Shown: one piece after another, positions 52,722 through 61,298 of the stretch
Layout: the number at the start of each line of letters is the position of its first letter
How positions within the stretch are numbered: the stretch's first letter is position 1
Assembly: GCF_900188105.1 (NCBI RefSeq)
Contig: NZ_FZNP01000002.1
Location: forward strand, 496,001-560,000
DNA length: 64,000 nt
Direction: 5' to 3'
DNA from: Actinomadura mexicana
GTDB taxonomy: Bacteria > Actinomycetota > Actinomycetes > Streptosporangiales > Streptosporangiaceae
Translations under genes and position numbers: made by a program
The notes under the pieces: generated by a model
The model's database searches: none
Seen by the model: the letters and a program-made list of their open reading frames with translations, nothing else
What the model was told of the DNA's origin: nothing

Positions 52722-53318
52722 GTGACCGGCGCCGCCGTCGGTCACCGGGCCTGCCGGGACCTGAGCGACGCCGAGGCGATCCGGCACTCGCTGACCGAGC
52801 CGGAGAGCTTCGCGGTGCTGTTCGAAAGGTACGGCCGCCAGATCCACCGGTACGCGGCGCGGCGGCTCGGCGCGCAGGCGGCCGAGGACATCGTCGCCGA
52901 GACGTTCTTCGCCGCCTTCCGGCAGCGCGCCTCCTACGACCTGGCGCAGCCGGTGGCGCGCCCCTGGCTGTACGGGATCGCGACCAACCTCATCGCGCGG
53001 CACCGCCGCACCGAGGAGCGCATGTACCGGGCCCTCCAGCGCACGGGACTCGACCCGCTTCCCGAGCCGCTCGCGGAGGCCGTCGTCCGGCGCGTGGACG
53101 CGCAGGTCGAGGACCGCCGCCTGGCCGGGGTGATCGCGGCGCTGCACCGCCGCGACCGCGACGTGCTGCTGCTGTTCGCCTGGGCCGAACTCGGCTACGA
53201 GGAGGTCGCCGCGGCGCTGGGCATCCCCGTCGGCACCGTCCGCTCCCGCCTCAACCGGGCCCGCCGCAAGATCCGCGGGGTGCTCGGCGACGCAGTTTCG
53301 ATCGGAGAGGAGCACTGA
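52722..53318 (+). CDS. SigE-type ECF RNA polymerase sigma factor
   Basis: The 198-residue sigma-70 family protein has region 2 (FAVLFERYGRQIHRYAARRL, then VAETFFAAFRQR and PWLYGIATNLIARH) and region 4 (LLLFAWAELGYEEVAAALG and VGTVRSRLNRARRKI). It overlaps the next gene, which is of the CU044_5270 family, in a TGATG junction. That pairing is common in actinomycetes, with the partner acting as a probable anti-sigma or effector. The start is GTG 52722. Confidence 0.92.
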   Translation: MTGAAVGHRACRDLSDAEAIRHSLTEPESFAVLFERYGRQIHRYAARRLGAQAAEDIVAETFFAAFRQRASYDLAQPVARPWLYGIATNLIARHRRTEERMYRALQRTGLDPLPEPLAEAVVRRVDAQVEDRRLAGVIAALHRRDRDVLLLFAWAELGYEEVAAALGIPVGTVRSRLNRARRKIRGVLGDAVSIGEEH

Positions 53319-54373
53319 TGGACGAGCTCACGAAGGTCCGGGAGTTCCGCGAGACCGTTCCGCCGATGTCCGCCGAGGCCGAGGAGTCGGTGCGGGGCGG
53401 CCTGCGGGCGCTGGCCGCCGGCGACGAGCCCGCGGCCCGCACCGCGACCGGAAGACGCCGGCGCCCGGTCGCCCTCCCCACCGGTGGCCGGCTCACGCGC
53501 TGGATACTGCCGGCCGGGGCGGTCATGGCCGCCGCGGCCGTGGCGGGGGCCTTCTTCCTGCACGATTCCGGCAAGGCACCGCGTCCGCCGCTTCCCACGA
53601 CGGCACTTCCCCCTGTGGACGCCAAGCCGTTTCCCGACGTCCAGCTGGTCAGCGCGGTCGAGTTGGGCTCACGTGCCGCTCGTGCCGCCGAGCGGCAGCC
53701 GTACCGCAAGCCCGGGCCCGAGCAGTGGGTCTACACGCGTTCCGTCGCCGCGGGCGGCTGGAACATGAGCACCTGGTGGAAGGGCGTCGACGTCGGTTCC
53801 CGGATAACGTACGAGGACTGGGAGCGTGTCGACGGCGGCGGCCGGGCCCACTACTTCGGCGGCAGGCTGCGAGTCTTCTCCCACCCCCCGAACGACTCGC
53901 AGAACGGACCGCTGTTCAACCTCGGCAACTACGGCACCCTGCCCACGGCACCCGGCGCACTCCTGCATCGCCTTTCCACGGCCCGGTACCCGACCCAGGA
54001 GGGCGAGACGGGCGCCCAGGACGTCTTCGAGTTCATGGAGAAGATCCTCCGCGACCCGTCGCCGCCCAAGCTGCGATCGGCCGTCTACCGGGCACTGCCC
54101 AAGGTCGACGGCGTGACGCTGCAGAAGAACGTGCGGGACGCCGCCGGCCGCCCCGGCGTCGCCTTCGCCCGGACCGACGATCTCGGCGAACGGACCAGCA
54201 TCATCCTCGACCCCGTCACCTACGCCTACCTCGGCAGCCGCGAGGACGTCGCGCGCGCCCACACGCACCCGCTGGATGGCGGCAAGTCGGTCACGACGAA
54301 GCCGGGCACTGTCCTGTCCTGGTACGCGGAACTGACCCAGACAATCGTCGACGGCCCTGGCAGGCGCCCCTGA
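53318..54373 (+). CDS. CU044_5270-family membrane protein (sigma-factor partner)
   Basis: This 351-residue protein has an N-terminal cytoplasmic part (MDELTKVREFRETVPPMSAE), one membrane span (TRWILPAGAVMAAAAVAGAF, ~residues 62-82) and a large outer domain with repeated Trp/Tyr blocks (EQWVYTRSVAAGGW, TWWKGVDV). The family is encoded next to ECF sigma factors and is thought to be the anti-sigma or a sensor. The TGATG overlap supports coupled translation. A strong hairpin follows the gene. Confidence 0.85.
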   Translation: MDELTKVREFRETVPPMSAEAEESVRGGLRALAAGDEPAARTATGRRRRPVALPTGGRLTRWILPAGAVMAAAAVAGAFFLHDSGKAPRPPLPTTALPPVDAKPFPDVQLVSAVELGSRAARAAERQPYRKPGPEQWVYTRSVAAGGWNMSTWWKGVDVGSRITYEDWERVDGGGRAHYFGGRLRVFSHPPNDSQNGPLFNLGNYGTLPTAPGALLHRLSTARYPTQEGETGAQDVFEFMEKILRDPSPPKLRSAVYRALPKVDGVTLQKNVRDAAGRPGVAFARTDDLGERTSIILDPVTYAYLGSREDVARAHTHPLDGGKSVTTKPGTVLSWYAELTQTIVDGPGRRP

Positions 54374-54387
54374 GAGGTACGGGGCCT

Positions 54388-54425
54388 CCCCCGGGTCACC
54401 TTCCCCCCAGGGGGTGACCCGGGGG
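54388..54425 (+). terminator. hairpin terminator after the sigma-factor operon
   Basis: CCCCCGGGTCACC (54388-54400) pairs perfectly with GGTGACCCGGGGG (54413-54425), with a 12-base loop, just beyond the CU044_5270-family gene. Confidence 0.75.
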
Positions 54426-54539
54426 GAAACTCCACCGTGAATCGGGGTTTTCCCCTATGGCGATGAATTCGTGCGGGAGGCAGAGTCGTAAGCAGCAGAA
54501 GGGTGACGAGGAAGTCTCCCGCAGGAAGAAGGCACTCCG

Positions 54540-54812
54540 ATGTCGACCATGCCGAGCTTCACCTCGATGAACGCGTCCGACCTCGCCGAGATCCTGTTCA
54601 CCTCCCGGCTGCAGGAGTCCGACCGTCCCTCAGCCGAGCAGGTCCGCACCGCGATCAACGACCGGTTCGGAGCCTGCGGCGGCGAAAGCGCCGCGTGGGT
54701 CGCCACCGTCGCCCAGGAGGCCGGCGACCACCCGGAGACCTATCTGGCCCGCATGCGCTGGGCGCTCACCACCGTGCACGCGGCCTACCCCGACCTGACC
54801 ACCGCCGCCTGA
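54540..54812 (+). CDS. 90-aa helical protein of unknown function
   Basis: The protein MSTMPSFTSMNASDLAEIL... has helices such as AEQVRTAINDRFGACGGE and ESAAWVATVAQEAGDHPETY. It resembles short hypothetical proteins found in pairs in actinomycetes. It is followed after 14 bp by another short gene. No signal peptide or catalytic motif is visible. A GGAAGAAGG stretch upstream of the ATG supports translation. Confidence 0.7.
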   Translation: MSTMPSFTSMNASDLAEILFTSRLQESDRPSAEQVRTAINDRFGACGGESAAWVATVAQEAGDHPETYLARMRWALTTVHAAYPDLTTAA

Positions 54813-54826
54813 CCCCGGGAGGGATC

Positions 54827-54997
54827 ATGCGCTCACCGTTCGCCGACCGTCGCGAGGACATCCTCCCCCGCTCGCTCGCCGACCTGCTCGCCGCCGAGGC
54901 GCCCCACTCCGCCGACGAGGCGCCCCGGCGCCGGCAGCGCAGGACCAGGACCGTCCGGCGCGTCACGCAGCCGCCCGCGGCTCGACGCCTCCCGTGA
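54827..54997 (+). CDS. 56-aa basic protein
   Basis: This short frame starts MRSPFADRREDILPRSLADL and ends in an Arg-rich tail (RRRQRRTRTVRRV). CGGGAGGG lies directly upstream of the ATG at 54827. It is probably co-transcribed with the 90-aa gene. The basic tail could bind nucleic acid. The family is not recognised. Confidence 0.55.
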   Translation: MRSPFADRREDILPRSLADLLAAEAPHSADEAPRRRQRRTRTVRRVTQPPAARRLP

Positions 54998-55118
54998 TCG
55001 GTCCGGCCCGCCTCCCGTGACCCGCGGGCCCGACGAGATCTTCTCTGCGCTCGGGGCCCGGCCCGAGCCGGACGGGGCCCTAGGGCCCTGAAAGGCGGGA
55101 CTCGAATCCTTCTAGCGT

Positions 55119-55136
55119 GTTCTCAACTGAGAGAAC
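55119..55136. promoter_or_regulatory. inverted repeat GTTCTC-N6-GAGAAC
   Basis: The 6-6-6 inverted repeat lies 20 bp upstream of the secreted-protein gene at 55157 and overlaps a second short palindrome, TCTCA-AC-TGAGA. It is a possible operator. Confidence 0.35.
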
Positions 55137-55156
55137 GAGCGGAAGGACGGGGCTCG

Positions 55157-55687
55157 ATGAAGCGACGAGTTGTGGATATCGCCGCAAGCGGCGCAGCGTG
55201 CAGCGCCATGACGGCTGCCCTGATGTTCTTCTCTGTTTTCCAGGGGCAGGGGGAAGTGGCGAGCCGCGCCTCGGACACCAAGGTCGCGGCCGATGCAGGA
55301 GTACCGGTTCAGAAAGCACCGTCCTCCCACCCCGAAGGCGCGAAGAAGAGATGCGTTCTGCGCTCGTGGCGCCCTGCCGTCAGCGGGAAGGGCGCGGCCG
55401 CCAAGGTCGTCGGCTACGGCAGCATCATCTGCGACAAGCCCGGCCACATCACCCTTGAGGTGTCGCTGTGCAAGCGCGTACCGCTCGGCGGCTGGGCCTG
55501 CAACACAGGCCAGAACTCGTACGTCCTCAAGAAGTGGGGGGCGTATCTCCAGGTCAAGGCGACGATCCCGTGCGAGCGGACCCCGGGCCGAGAGACCTAC
55601 CGGACCGCAGTCGTCGGCGATGTCGTTCAGGGCTGGGGGCAGCACCACAAGAACGGCGACAAGGCACGACTCTTCTGCCCCGGCTGA
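55157..55687 (+). CDS. secreted cysteine-containing protein of unknown function
   Basis: The 176-residue protein starts with a signal peptide (MKRRVVDIAASGAACSAM then TAALMFFSVFQG). The mature part carries evenly spaced cysteines (KRCVLRS, IICDKPGH, SLCKRV, WACNTG, IPCERT, LFCPG), so three disulfides are likely outside the cell. The domain is beta-rich with GWGQHHKNGDKA near the end. I know similar actinomycete exported proteins but no function. GGAAGG precedes the ATG, and a strong terminator follows. Confidence 0.8.
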   Translation: MKRRVVDIAASGAACSAMTAALMFFSVFQGQGEVASRASDTKVAADAGVPVQKAPSSHPEGAKKRCVLRSWRPAVSGKGAAAKVVGYGSIICDKPGHITLEVSLCKRVPLGGWACNTGQNSYVLKKWGAYLQVKATIPCERTPGRETYRTAVVGDVVQGWGQHHKNGDKARLFCPG

Positions 55688-55699
55688 CGCACGGCAGGT

Positions 55700-55728
55700 G
55701 GCCCCGGCCGGTTCGTCCGGCCGGGGCC
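55700..55728 (+). terminator. hairpin terminator after the secreted protein gene
   Basis: GGCCCCGGCCGG (55700-55711) pairs perfectly with CCGGCCGGGGCC (55717-55728) over a 5-base loop, 12 bp past the stop codon, and is followed by TT. Confidence 0.8.
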
Positions 55729-55771
55729 TTCGGCTTTCGGGCCACCGGCTCGGCGTCCCGGCCCGCCGGGG

Positions 55772-56002
55772 TCAGTGGCGCGACTTGGTCTTCTTGACCG
55801 TCTTGTGCTTGGACGACTTCTTCTTGTGGCCGCCGCCGTCCGACTCCCACTCGTACCCGGGGGTGTTGTTCTTGCAGAAGCGGTCGCTCACCTTCGTGTC
55901 GGTCGCGTCGTGCTCGCACCACCGGTCCTGACCGCAGGCGGTCAGCCCGAACGCGGCGACCAGACCGACGAGCGCAAGGGCCGCGGAACGGGTCTTCAAC
56001 AT
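55772..56002 (-). CDS. small lipoprotein with a lysine-rich tail
   Basis: The 76-residue product from ATG 56002 has a signal peptide MLKTRSAALALVGLVAAFG and a lipobox LTAC, so it should be anchored to the outer face of the membrane. After Cys the chain contains WCEHDATDTKVSDRFCKNN, where two cysteines may pair. It ends in a strongly basic KKKSSKHKTVKKTKSRH. The longer frame to 56209 is not used because the lipoprotein signal fixes the start. Function is unknown. Confidence 0.75.
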   Translation of the reverse strand: MLKTRSAALALVGLVAAFGLTACGQDRWCEHDATDTKVSDRFCKNNTPGYEWESDGGGHKKKSSKHKTVKKTKSRH

Positions 56003-56117
56003 CTTGTGCCTCTCTCCGGCAGGGGGCGTCGACACCGACGAGGGATATGACGTGCGCGATCGCCCCGGCGTTCCGTCGCCGAGCGATGCGGGACGTGGCC
56101 CGGACCGGCCGCGAACT

Positions 56118-56903
56118 ATGCTGGCCGCCGTGAGCGAAGAGCCGATGGAGGAACAGGGCGGCCACCCCGGCGCCGGGGCCCGCGAGTACCGCATCGGCGA
56201 ACTCGCCACCGCCGCCGGGGTCCCGGTGCGGACGCTGCGGTACTACCAGGAGCGCAAGCTGCTGCCGCCGCCCCGCCGCGAGGGACGCATCGGCCTGTAC
56301 TCCGAGGACCACCTGGCCCGCCTCCGCATGATCGGGAACCTGCTGGACCGCGGGCACACCCTGGAGGGCATCCGCGAGCTGCTGGCCGCCTGGGAGCAGG
56401 GCCGCGACATCGGCACCGTCCTCGGCGTCGAGAAGGCGGTCACGACCCCGTGGTCGAACGAGGTCCCGGTGACGATGACGCTGGACGAGCTGGCCGCGCT
56501 GTTCCCCGGCGAGGTCGGCCCGGAGGCCGTCGGGCGGGCCGTCGCGCTCGGCCACATCGAGGTGGACGGCCACCGCGTCACCCACTGGAGCCGCCGCCAG
56601 CTCGACGCGACGGTGGCGCTGGTCCGGGCCGGGGTGCCGCTGGACGCCGTGCTCGCGGCCGGGCAGGAGCTCCAGCACAGCATGGACGACCTCGCCGCGA
56701 TGTTCGTCCGGCTGATCACGACGCACGTCGTCGGGCACCTGGACGAGGCCGTCGACGACCGGCACCTCGGGGCCCTCACCGAGACCATCGCCCGGCTGCG
56801 CCCGGGGGCCCAGGTCACGGTGGAGGCCGGCTTCGCGCGGGCCATGGACCGGCAGGTCCGCGCCGCGATCGACGAGCTGCTCGGCCGCCTGGCCACTCCC
56901 TGA
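56118..56903 (+). CDS. MerR-family transcriptional regulator
   Basis: The 261-residue protein has a MerR winged helix: YRIGELATAAGVPVRTLRYY, ERKLLPPPRREGRIGLYSED and LARLRMIGNLLDRGHTLEGI. The C-terminal ~150 residues are an effector or dimer domain (QELQHSMDDLAAMFVRLI) without the cysteines of metal sensors. ATG 56118 is chosen; GTG 56130 is also possible. It stands alone between the small lipoprotein (divergent) and the serine-hydrolase gene. Confidence 0.88.
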   Translation: MLAAVSEEPMEEQGGHPGAGAREYRIGELATAAGVPVRTLRYYQERKLLPPPRREGRIGLYSEDHLARLRMIGNLLDRGHTLEGIRELLAAWEQGRDIGTVLGVEKAVTTPWSNEVPVTMTLDELAALFPGEVGPEAVGRAVALGHIEVDGHRVTHWSRRQLDATVALVRAGVPLDAVLAAGQELQHSMDDLAAMFVRLITTHVVGHLDEAVDDRHLGALTETIARLRPGAQVTVEAGFARAMDRQVRAAIDELLGRLATP

Positions 56904-56971
56904 GCCGTCCTTTACCGAAGCACGGCCGCCGGACGCCCCGCCCCTGCTTTCATGATCATTAACGTGGCCGG

Positions 56972-57835
56972 ATGGCACGATCCATCGCCGCGCTCGCGCT
57001 CGCGGCCGCGCTGCTGCCGGCCGCCGCGCCCGCCCGGGCCGCGGCCCCGGACGGCCCCTGCTCGTCGTCCCGGCACCCGAAGGCGGCCGACCGGCTCGGC
57101 GCGCGGCTCAGGCAGGCGCTGCGCGGCCGCGCCGGGACCGAGTCCGTCGCCGTGTACGACCGCAGGCGCGGCATCCGCTGCGCGGTGGCGGCCGGGCGGC
57201 ACTACGACTCGGCGAGCGTCGTCAAGGTCACGGTCCTCGGCGCGCTGCTGCGCCGGGCGGCCGGCGAGGACCGCCCGCTGACGGCGACCGAGAGGATCCG
57301 GGCCCGCAGGATGATCACTCGCTCGGACAACCGCGCGACCTCCGCCCTGTGGCGTGCGCTGGGGCGCGCCCGCATCGCCGGCTTCCTCGACGAGGCCGGG
57401 ATGACGCAGACGGAACTGGACCCCGGCGGCCGCTGGGGACTGACCCAGATCACCGCGCACGACGAGATCGAGCTGCTGGAACAGCTCACCTCTCCGAGCG
57501 AGCTCCTGCCCGCCAAGGCCCGCGCGTACGCGTTGGAGCTGATGCACGAGGTCGTCCCGGCACAGCGGTGGGGGACCCCGGCCGGACGTCCCGCCGGCGT
57601 CACCTGGCACGTGAAGAACGGCTGGCTGCCGCGCCCGGAGCGGCGCTGGCGCGTCCACAGCATCGGTGGTTTCGACGGGCACGGCGAGGACTACATGATC
57701 GTGGTCCTCACGCAGGACACCCCGTCCATGGCCTACGGAGTCACCACCATCGAACGCGTGGCCCGCACCGTCCACCACACCCTGGCCGCGACGAGGCTCC
57801 CGACGCCGCCCGACCGTACGCGGAAGACCCCCTGA
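56972..57835 (+). CDS. secreted class-A beta-lactamase-like serine hydrolase
   Basis: The 287-residue protein has a signal peptide (MARSIAALALAAALLPAAAP) and the class A signatures SVVK (Ser82, Lys85), SDN (Ser118-Asn120) and a KNGW block that replaces the usual KTG. The change in the third motif and the absence of a clear ExxLN loop make true beta-lactamase activity doubtful. Many actinomycete relatives are penicillin-binding-like hydrolases acting on the cell wall. It is probably exported. Confidence 0.85.
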   Translation: MARSIAALALAAALLPAAAPARAAAPDGPCSSSRHPKAADRLGARLRQALRGRAGTESVAVYDRRRGIRCAVAAGRHYDSASVVKVTVLGALLRRAAGEDRPLTATERIRARRMITRSDNRATSALWRALGRARIAGFLDEAGMTQTELDPGGRWGLTQITAHDEIELLEQLTSPSELLPAKARAYALELMHEVVPAQRWGTPAGRPAGVTWHVKNGWLPRPERRWRVHSIGGFDGHGEDYMIVVLTQDTPSMAYGVTTIERVARTVHHTLAATRLPTPPDRTRKTP

Positions 57836-57863
57836 CCGCCGCAGGGCCGGCCGAAGGCGACCG

Positions 57864-58352
57864 TCAACGCGGATCGGTGCCCTGACGCTCGGCGGGGCCC
57901 TGTTCCAATGCGGCCTCATAGGCCCGCAGGGCGTTGATCATCGTGGCGCGTTCGGCGGGGGCGAGGTCGCGCATGACGCGCTCCCAGGCGGAGGCGCTTC
58001 CGGAGAGCCATTCGGCGATCGGCGCGGCGAAGGCGGGGGCGATGGCGACGATGCGGCGGCGGCGGTCGGCGGGGTCGGGGGTGCGTTCCAGGACGCCCGG
58101 CCGCGACAGGTCGCTCACCATGAGGCTGACGGTCGTCGGGGCGACCTCCAGCCGGGCGGCGAGTTCGTTGACGCTGGCCGGGCCGTCGTATTCCAGGTGG
58201 GCCAGCAGCGCGAGATGGCGCGGCGCCAGGTCGAGGCCCTGGAGCGCCGGCGGAATGGGCAGGCGTTTGGCTCGGCCGACGAGCCGCGGCATGAGCAGCA
58301 GCAGGGTGCGGACGGCCTCGTCGACGGCGGGACCGCCCGATTCGGTGGACAT
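57864..58352 (-). CDS. MarR-family transcriptional regulator
   Basis: The 162-residue protein is a MarR winged-helix repressor: LAPRHLALLAHLEYDGPAS, VNELAARLEVAPTTVSLMV and ERTPDPADRRRRIVAI (the wing). ATG 58352 with GGAGGG upstream is chosen over 58367. It is divergent from the tautomerase gene, and a perfect palindrome lies between them, so it probably represses both. Confidence 0.9.
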   Translation of the reverse strand: MSTESGGPAVDEAVRTLLLLMPRLVGRAKRLPIPPALQGLDLAPRHLALLAHLEYDGPASVNELAARLEVAPTTVSLMVSDLSRPGVLERTPDPADRRRRIVAIAPAFAAPIAEWLSGSASAWERVMRDLAPAERATMINALRAYEAALEQGPAERQGTDPR

Positions 58353-58379
58353 CGGCACCCTCCACAAGTACCTTTAAAA

Positions 58380-58392
58380 TCAAAGCCTTTGA
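58380..58392. promoter_or_regulatory. MarR operator candidate TCAAAG-C-CTTTGA
   Basis: A perfect 6-1-6 palindrome lies in the 63-bp gap between the divergent MarR and tautomerase genes, within an AT-rich patch (TTTAAAATC) that may hold a -10 element. Its position and symmetry fit a MarR dimer site. Confidence 0.6.
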
Positions 58393-58415
58393 GGCCAAAG
58401 AGAACGGGGACCCCT

Positions 58416-58796
58416 GTGCCGCATCTGACCGTCCACCTGCCGGAGGACAAGCTGGCGGGCAACGAATCCGAGCTCATCACCGCTCTGACCGAGGCTATCG
58501 TCGGCGTCTACGGCGAATGGGCCCGCGGCCTGGTGGGCATCCGCCTGTCCGGCGTCCCCGCCGGCCGCTTCGCGCAGGGCGGCAAGGCCGTGGACACGAA
58601 CGTCTCGCTGCTCATGGGCGTCCGCGCAGCCGCCTTCGAACGCCCCGACGCCGCCGAGATCAGCGCGAACCTGGCCGCCGCCCTCACCGACGCGGTCACC
58701 GACGTCCTCGGCGAGGACCTCCGCCCCGGCACCACGGTGGAACTCGTGCCATCCCCCCAGGAACGCACCTTCGTGGCCGGCGTCCCCGCTCCCTGA
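58416..58796 (+). CDS. tautomerase-superfamily protein
   Basis: The 126-residue protein starts V-P-HLTVHLPEDKLAG, so removal of the initiator leaves Pro1, the catalytic base of 4-oxalocrotonate tautomerase relatives. LRPGTTVELVPSPQERTFVAG completes the beta-alpha-beta repeat. GTG at 58416 is chosen because it puts Pro at position 2. It is divergent from and probably controlled by the MarR gene. Substrate is unknown. Confidence 0.8.
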   Translation: MPHLTVHLPEDKLAGNESELITALTEAIVGVYGEWARGLVGIRLSGVPAGRFAQGGKAVDTNVSLLMGVRAAAFERPDAAEISANLAAALTDAVTDVLGEDLRPGTTVELVPSPQERTFVAGVPAP

Positions 58797-58902
58797 CCGG
58801 CGGAAGCCGCATGATCATCAATGTCGGCGAGCCGGAGACACGGCGCGGGCGGGTCACTACGGTCCCTTCCTAGCCGGGAACTCATCTCTCTGGAGGAACG
58901 CC

Positions 58903-59313
58903 GTGGCCGCAGGCGAGGAGGACGTCGTCACCCTGGACGTCACGACGGGGAGCGAACTCGGGTTGTCCGAGGCCGACCTCACGCTTCTCACCGAGACCGG
59001 GCTGCTCAGAGACGCGGGCGGGTACTTCTGCACGGACATCCCCGACGGGCCGCTCGGGCTGTTCGCCGTCCTCCCGCTGAACGAGGACAACCGGGCGCTG
59101 ATCCTGGGCGGGACCGGCCCCGACGGCGAGAACACCCAGAGCCACGACGACGCCTTCGACACCAGGGGCGACCTGGTCGACGAGCTGCACCTCGGCTGGG
59201 CGGGCGACCGCGAGGAGATCGCCGCAGCCCTCTCGGAGACGGGCCTCGCGGTGAAGCCCCCCGGAGACGAGGGGACGACCTTCATCCTCGCCCCCGCCGA
59301 CCGCCGGAGCTGA
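58903..59313 (+). CDS. 136-aa protein, SUKH-4-like
   Basis: The protein starts at GTG 58903 with GGAGG nine bases upstream. The sequence, with LSEADLTLLTETGLLRDAGG, DGPLGLFAVLPLNEDNRALI and GDLVDELHLGWAGDREEIA, resembles the SUKH-4 class (alpha/beta, with conserved Trp/Gly). SUKH proteins are often immunity proteins to polymorphic toxins, but no toxin gene lies nearby. The match was judged by eye, so the family call is tentative. Confidence 0.6.
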   Translation: MAAGEEDVVTLDVTTGSELGLSEADLTLLTETGLLRDAGGYFCTDIPDGPLGLFAVLPLNEDNRALILGGTGPDGENTQSHDDAFDTRGDLVDELHLGWAGDREEIAAALSETGLAVKPPGDEGTTFILAPADRRS

Positions 59314-59384
59314 CCCACCTCTCGATGGGGACGGCGACCGCCTTCACGCCATGGCGGTGCGGGGGGCTCGGCGATACTGGGGGG

Positions 59385-61148
59385 ATGGTCGACGACGAGC
59401 GCTGGAAGGCGCGTTTCCGAGCCGCGCGGATCAGCCTGCCCCGATGGGCACGTGACGCCCCGAACCGCAGCATCTACCGCTCCAACGTGAGCGGGACCTG
59501 GGAGGTCTACACATGGGACCGCGAGACGGGTGAGCAGCGCCAGGTGACCGACCGCCCCAACGGGACGTGGTCCGGAACCGTCGACCCTTCCGGCGAATGG
59601 GTGTGGTGGTTCGCCGACACGGACGGCGACGAGTTCGGCGTGTGGAAGCGCGTCCCGTTCGGGGAGACCGAGAGCGTTCCGGCAGTCCCGGAGTTGGAGC
59701 CGTCGTACCCGTCGGGGCTGGCCCTGGGCCGCGGCGGCCTCGCCGTGATCGGACGGACGACCGAGGAGGGCAACACCGTCCACCTGTGCCGGCCGGGTTC
59801 CGCGCCGGAGGTGCTCTACCACCACGCGGAGGACGCCCACGTCGCCGGCGTCTCGCGGGACGAGTCCCTGATCGCGATCGGGCACAGCGAGCACGGCGAC
59901 AGCCGCCACATGGCGCTGCGCGTCGTGCGGCAGGACGGCTCCCCGGTCGCCGACCTCTGGGACGGACCGGGCAAGGGCGTCTACGGCGCCGGTTTCGCTC
60001 CGGTCGACGGCGATCCGCGGCTTCTGGTCAACCACGAGCGGCGCGGCCGGGAGGAGATGCTCATCTGGGACCCGATCGCGGGCACCGAGCAGGAGATCGT
60101 CCTCGACCTGCCCGGCGAGATCGGCGCGAGCTGGTACCCGGACGGGGCGTCGCTGCTGCTCTCCCACTCGCACGAGGCGCGCGACGAGCTCTACCGCTAC
60201 GACCTGACCGACGGCGACCTGACCAGGATCGACACGCCGCGCGGGGTGCTCGGCGGGGCGGACGTCCGGCCGGACGGGACGGTCGAGTTCTCCTGGTCGT
60301 CGGCCGCCGAGCCGCCGGTGATCCGCTCGACGTCCGGCGCGGTCGTGCTCACCCCGCCCGGACCCGCGGCGCCGCCGTCCGTCCCGGTCGAGGACGTGTG
60401 GGTGGAGGGCCCGGCCGGCCGCATCCACGCGCTGGTCAGCAGGCCGGAGGGCGACCGCCCTCACCCGACCGTCTTCGACGTCCACGGCGGGCCGACCGCG
60501 CAGGACGACGACTCGTTCGCCCCCGCCGTCGCCGCCTGGGTCGACCACGGGTTCGCGGTCGTCCGCGTCAACTACCGGGGCTCGACCGGCTACGGCTCCG
60601 CGTGGCGCGACGCCATCGAGGGGCGCGTCGGGATCACCGAACTGGAGGACATCAAGGCCGTCCGCGACTGGGCGGTCGAGTCGGGCCTCGCGGATCCCGC
60701 GCGCCTCGTCCTGACCGGCGGGTCATGGGGTGGGTTCCTCACCCTGCTCGGCATCGGCACCCGGCCGGACGACTGGAGCGTCGCGGTCGCGGCCGTTCCG
60801 GTGGCCGACTACGTCGCCGCGTTCGAGGACGAGATGGAGGGCCTCCAGGCGTTCGACCGGTCCCTGTTCGGCGGTTCGCCGGAGGAGGTCCCCGAGCGGT
60901 ACCGCGAGTCTTCCCCCATCACCTACGTCGCGCGGGTCAAGGCGCCGGTGCTGGTCCTGGCGGGGGAGAACGACCCGCGCTGCCCCATCCGGCAGATCGA
61001 CAACTACCTGGCGCGGCTCGCCGAACGGGGGCACCCGCACGAGGTGTACCGGTACGACGCGGGCCACGGCTCCCTCGTCGTCGAGGAGCGCATCACCCAG
61101 ATGGCCGCCGAGATCGGCTTCGCCCGGAAACATCTCGGCATGTCGTGA
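59385..61148 (+). CDS. S9-family prolyl oligopeptidase-like peptidase
   Basis: The 587-residue protein has an N-terminal beta-propeller with repeated blocks such as WEVYTWDRETGEQRQVTDRP and ELYRYDLTDGDLTRID. The C-terminal alpha/beta-hydrolase domain has FDVHGGPTAQDD, VNYRGSTGYGSAWRD, the nucleophile LTGGSWGGFLTL, LVLAGENDPRCP with the acid Asp, and DAGHGSLVVEE with the His. It probably cleaves short peptides or acyl-peptides in the cytoplasm, as no signal peptide is seen. ATG 59385 precedes MVDDERWKARF. A strong terminator follows. Confidence 0.9.
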   Translation: MVDDERWKARFRAARISLPRWARDAPNRSIYRSNVSGTWEVYTWDRETGEQRQVTDRPNGTWSGTVDPSGEWVWWFADTDGDEFGVWKRVPFGETESVPAVPELEPSYPSGLALGRGGLAVIGRTTEEGNTVHLCRPGSAPEVLYHHAEDAHVAGVSRDESLIAIGHSEHGDSRHMALRVVRQDGSPVADLWDGPGKGVYGAGFAPVDGDPRLLVNHERRGREEMLIWDPIAGTEQEIVLDLPGEIGASWYPDGASLLLSHSHEARDELYRYDLTDGDLTRIDTPRGVLGGADVRPDGTVEFSWSSAAEPPVIRSTSGAVVLTPPGPAAPPSVPVEDVWVEGPAGRIHALVSRPEGDRPHPTVFDVHGGPTAQDDDSFAPAVAAWVDHGFAVVRVNYRGSTGYGSAWRDAIEGRVGITELEDIKAVRDWAVESGLADPARLVLTGGSWGGFLTLLGIGTRPDDWSVAVAAVPVADYVAAFEDEMEGLQAFDRSLFGGSPEEVPERYRESSPITYVARVKAPVLVLAGENDPRCPIRQIDNYLARLAERGHPHEVYRYDAGHGSLVVEERITQMAAEIGFARKHLGMS

Positions 61149-61159
61149 TCTTTCCCCGG

Positions 61160-61187
61160 GGGACGGGCGGGCCGCCCCGCCCGTCCC
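61160..61187 (+). terminator. hairpin terminator after the S9 peptidase gene
   Basis: GGGACGGGCGGG (61160-61171) pairs perfectly with CCCGCCCGTCCC (61176-61187) across a 4-base loop, 12 bp past the stop. Confidence 0.8.
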
Positions 61188-61298
61188 GGGTTTACAAGAT
61201 CGCCCCGTCGGGCATCCCTCCGATCGGCCGCACGCACCACCGGTCCAGCGCGGACCGGCTCTCGCCCCCCGGACATCACCGATCGGGGGGGGTCGCAC

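Noticed and set aside
58857..60548. A 563-aa minus-strand open frame over the S9 peptidase gene
   Set aside because: It is antisense to a gene with complete propeller and hydrolase motifs and has no domain signature.
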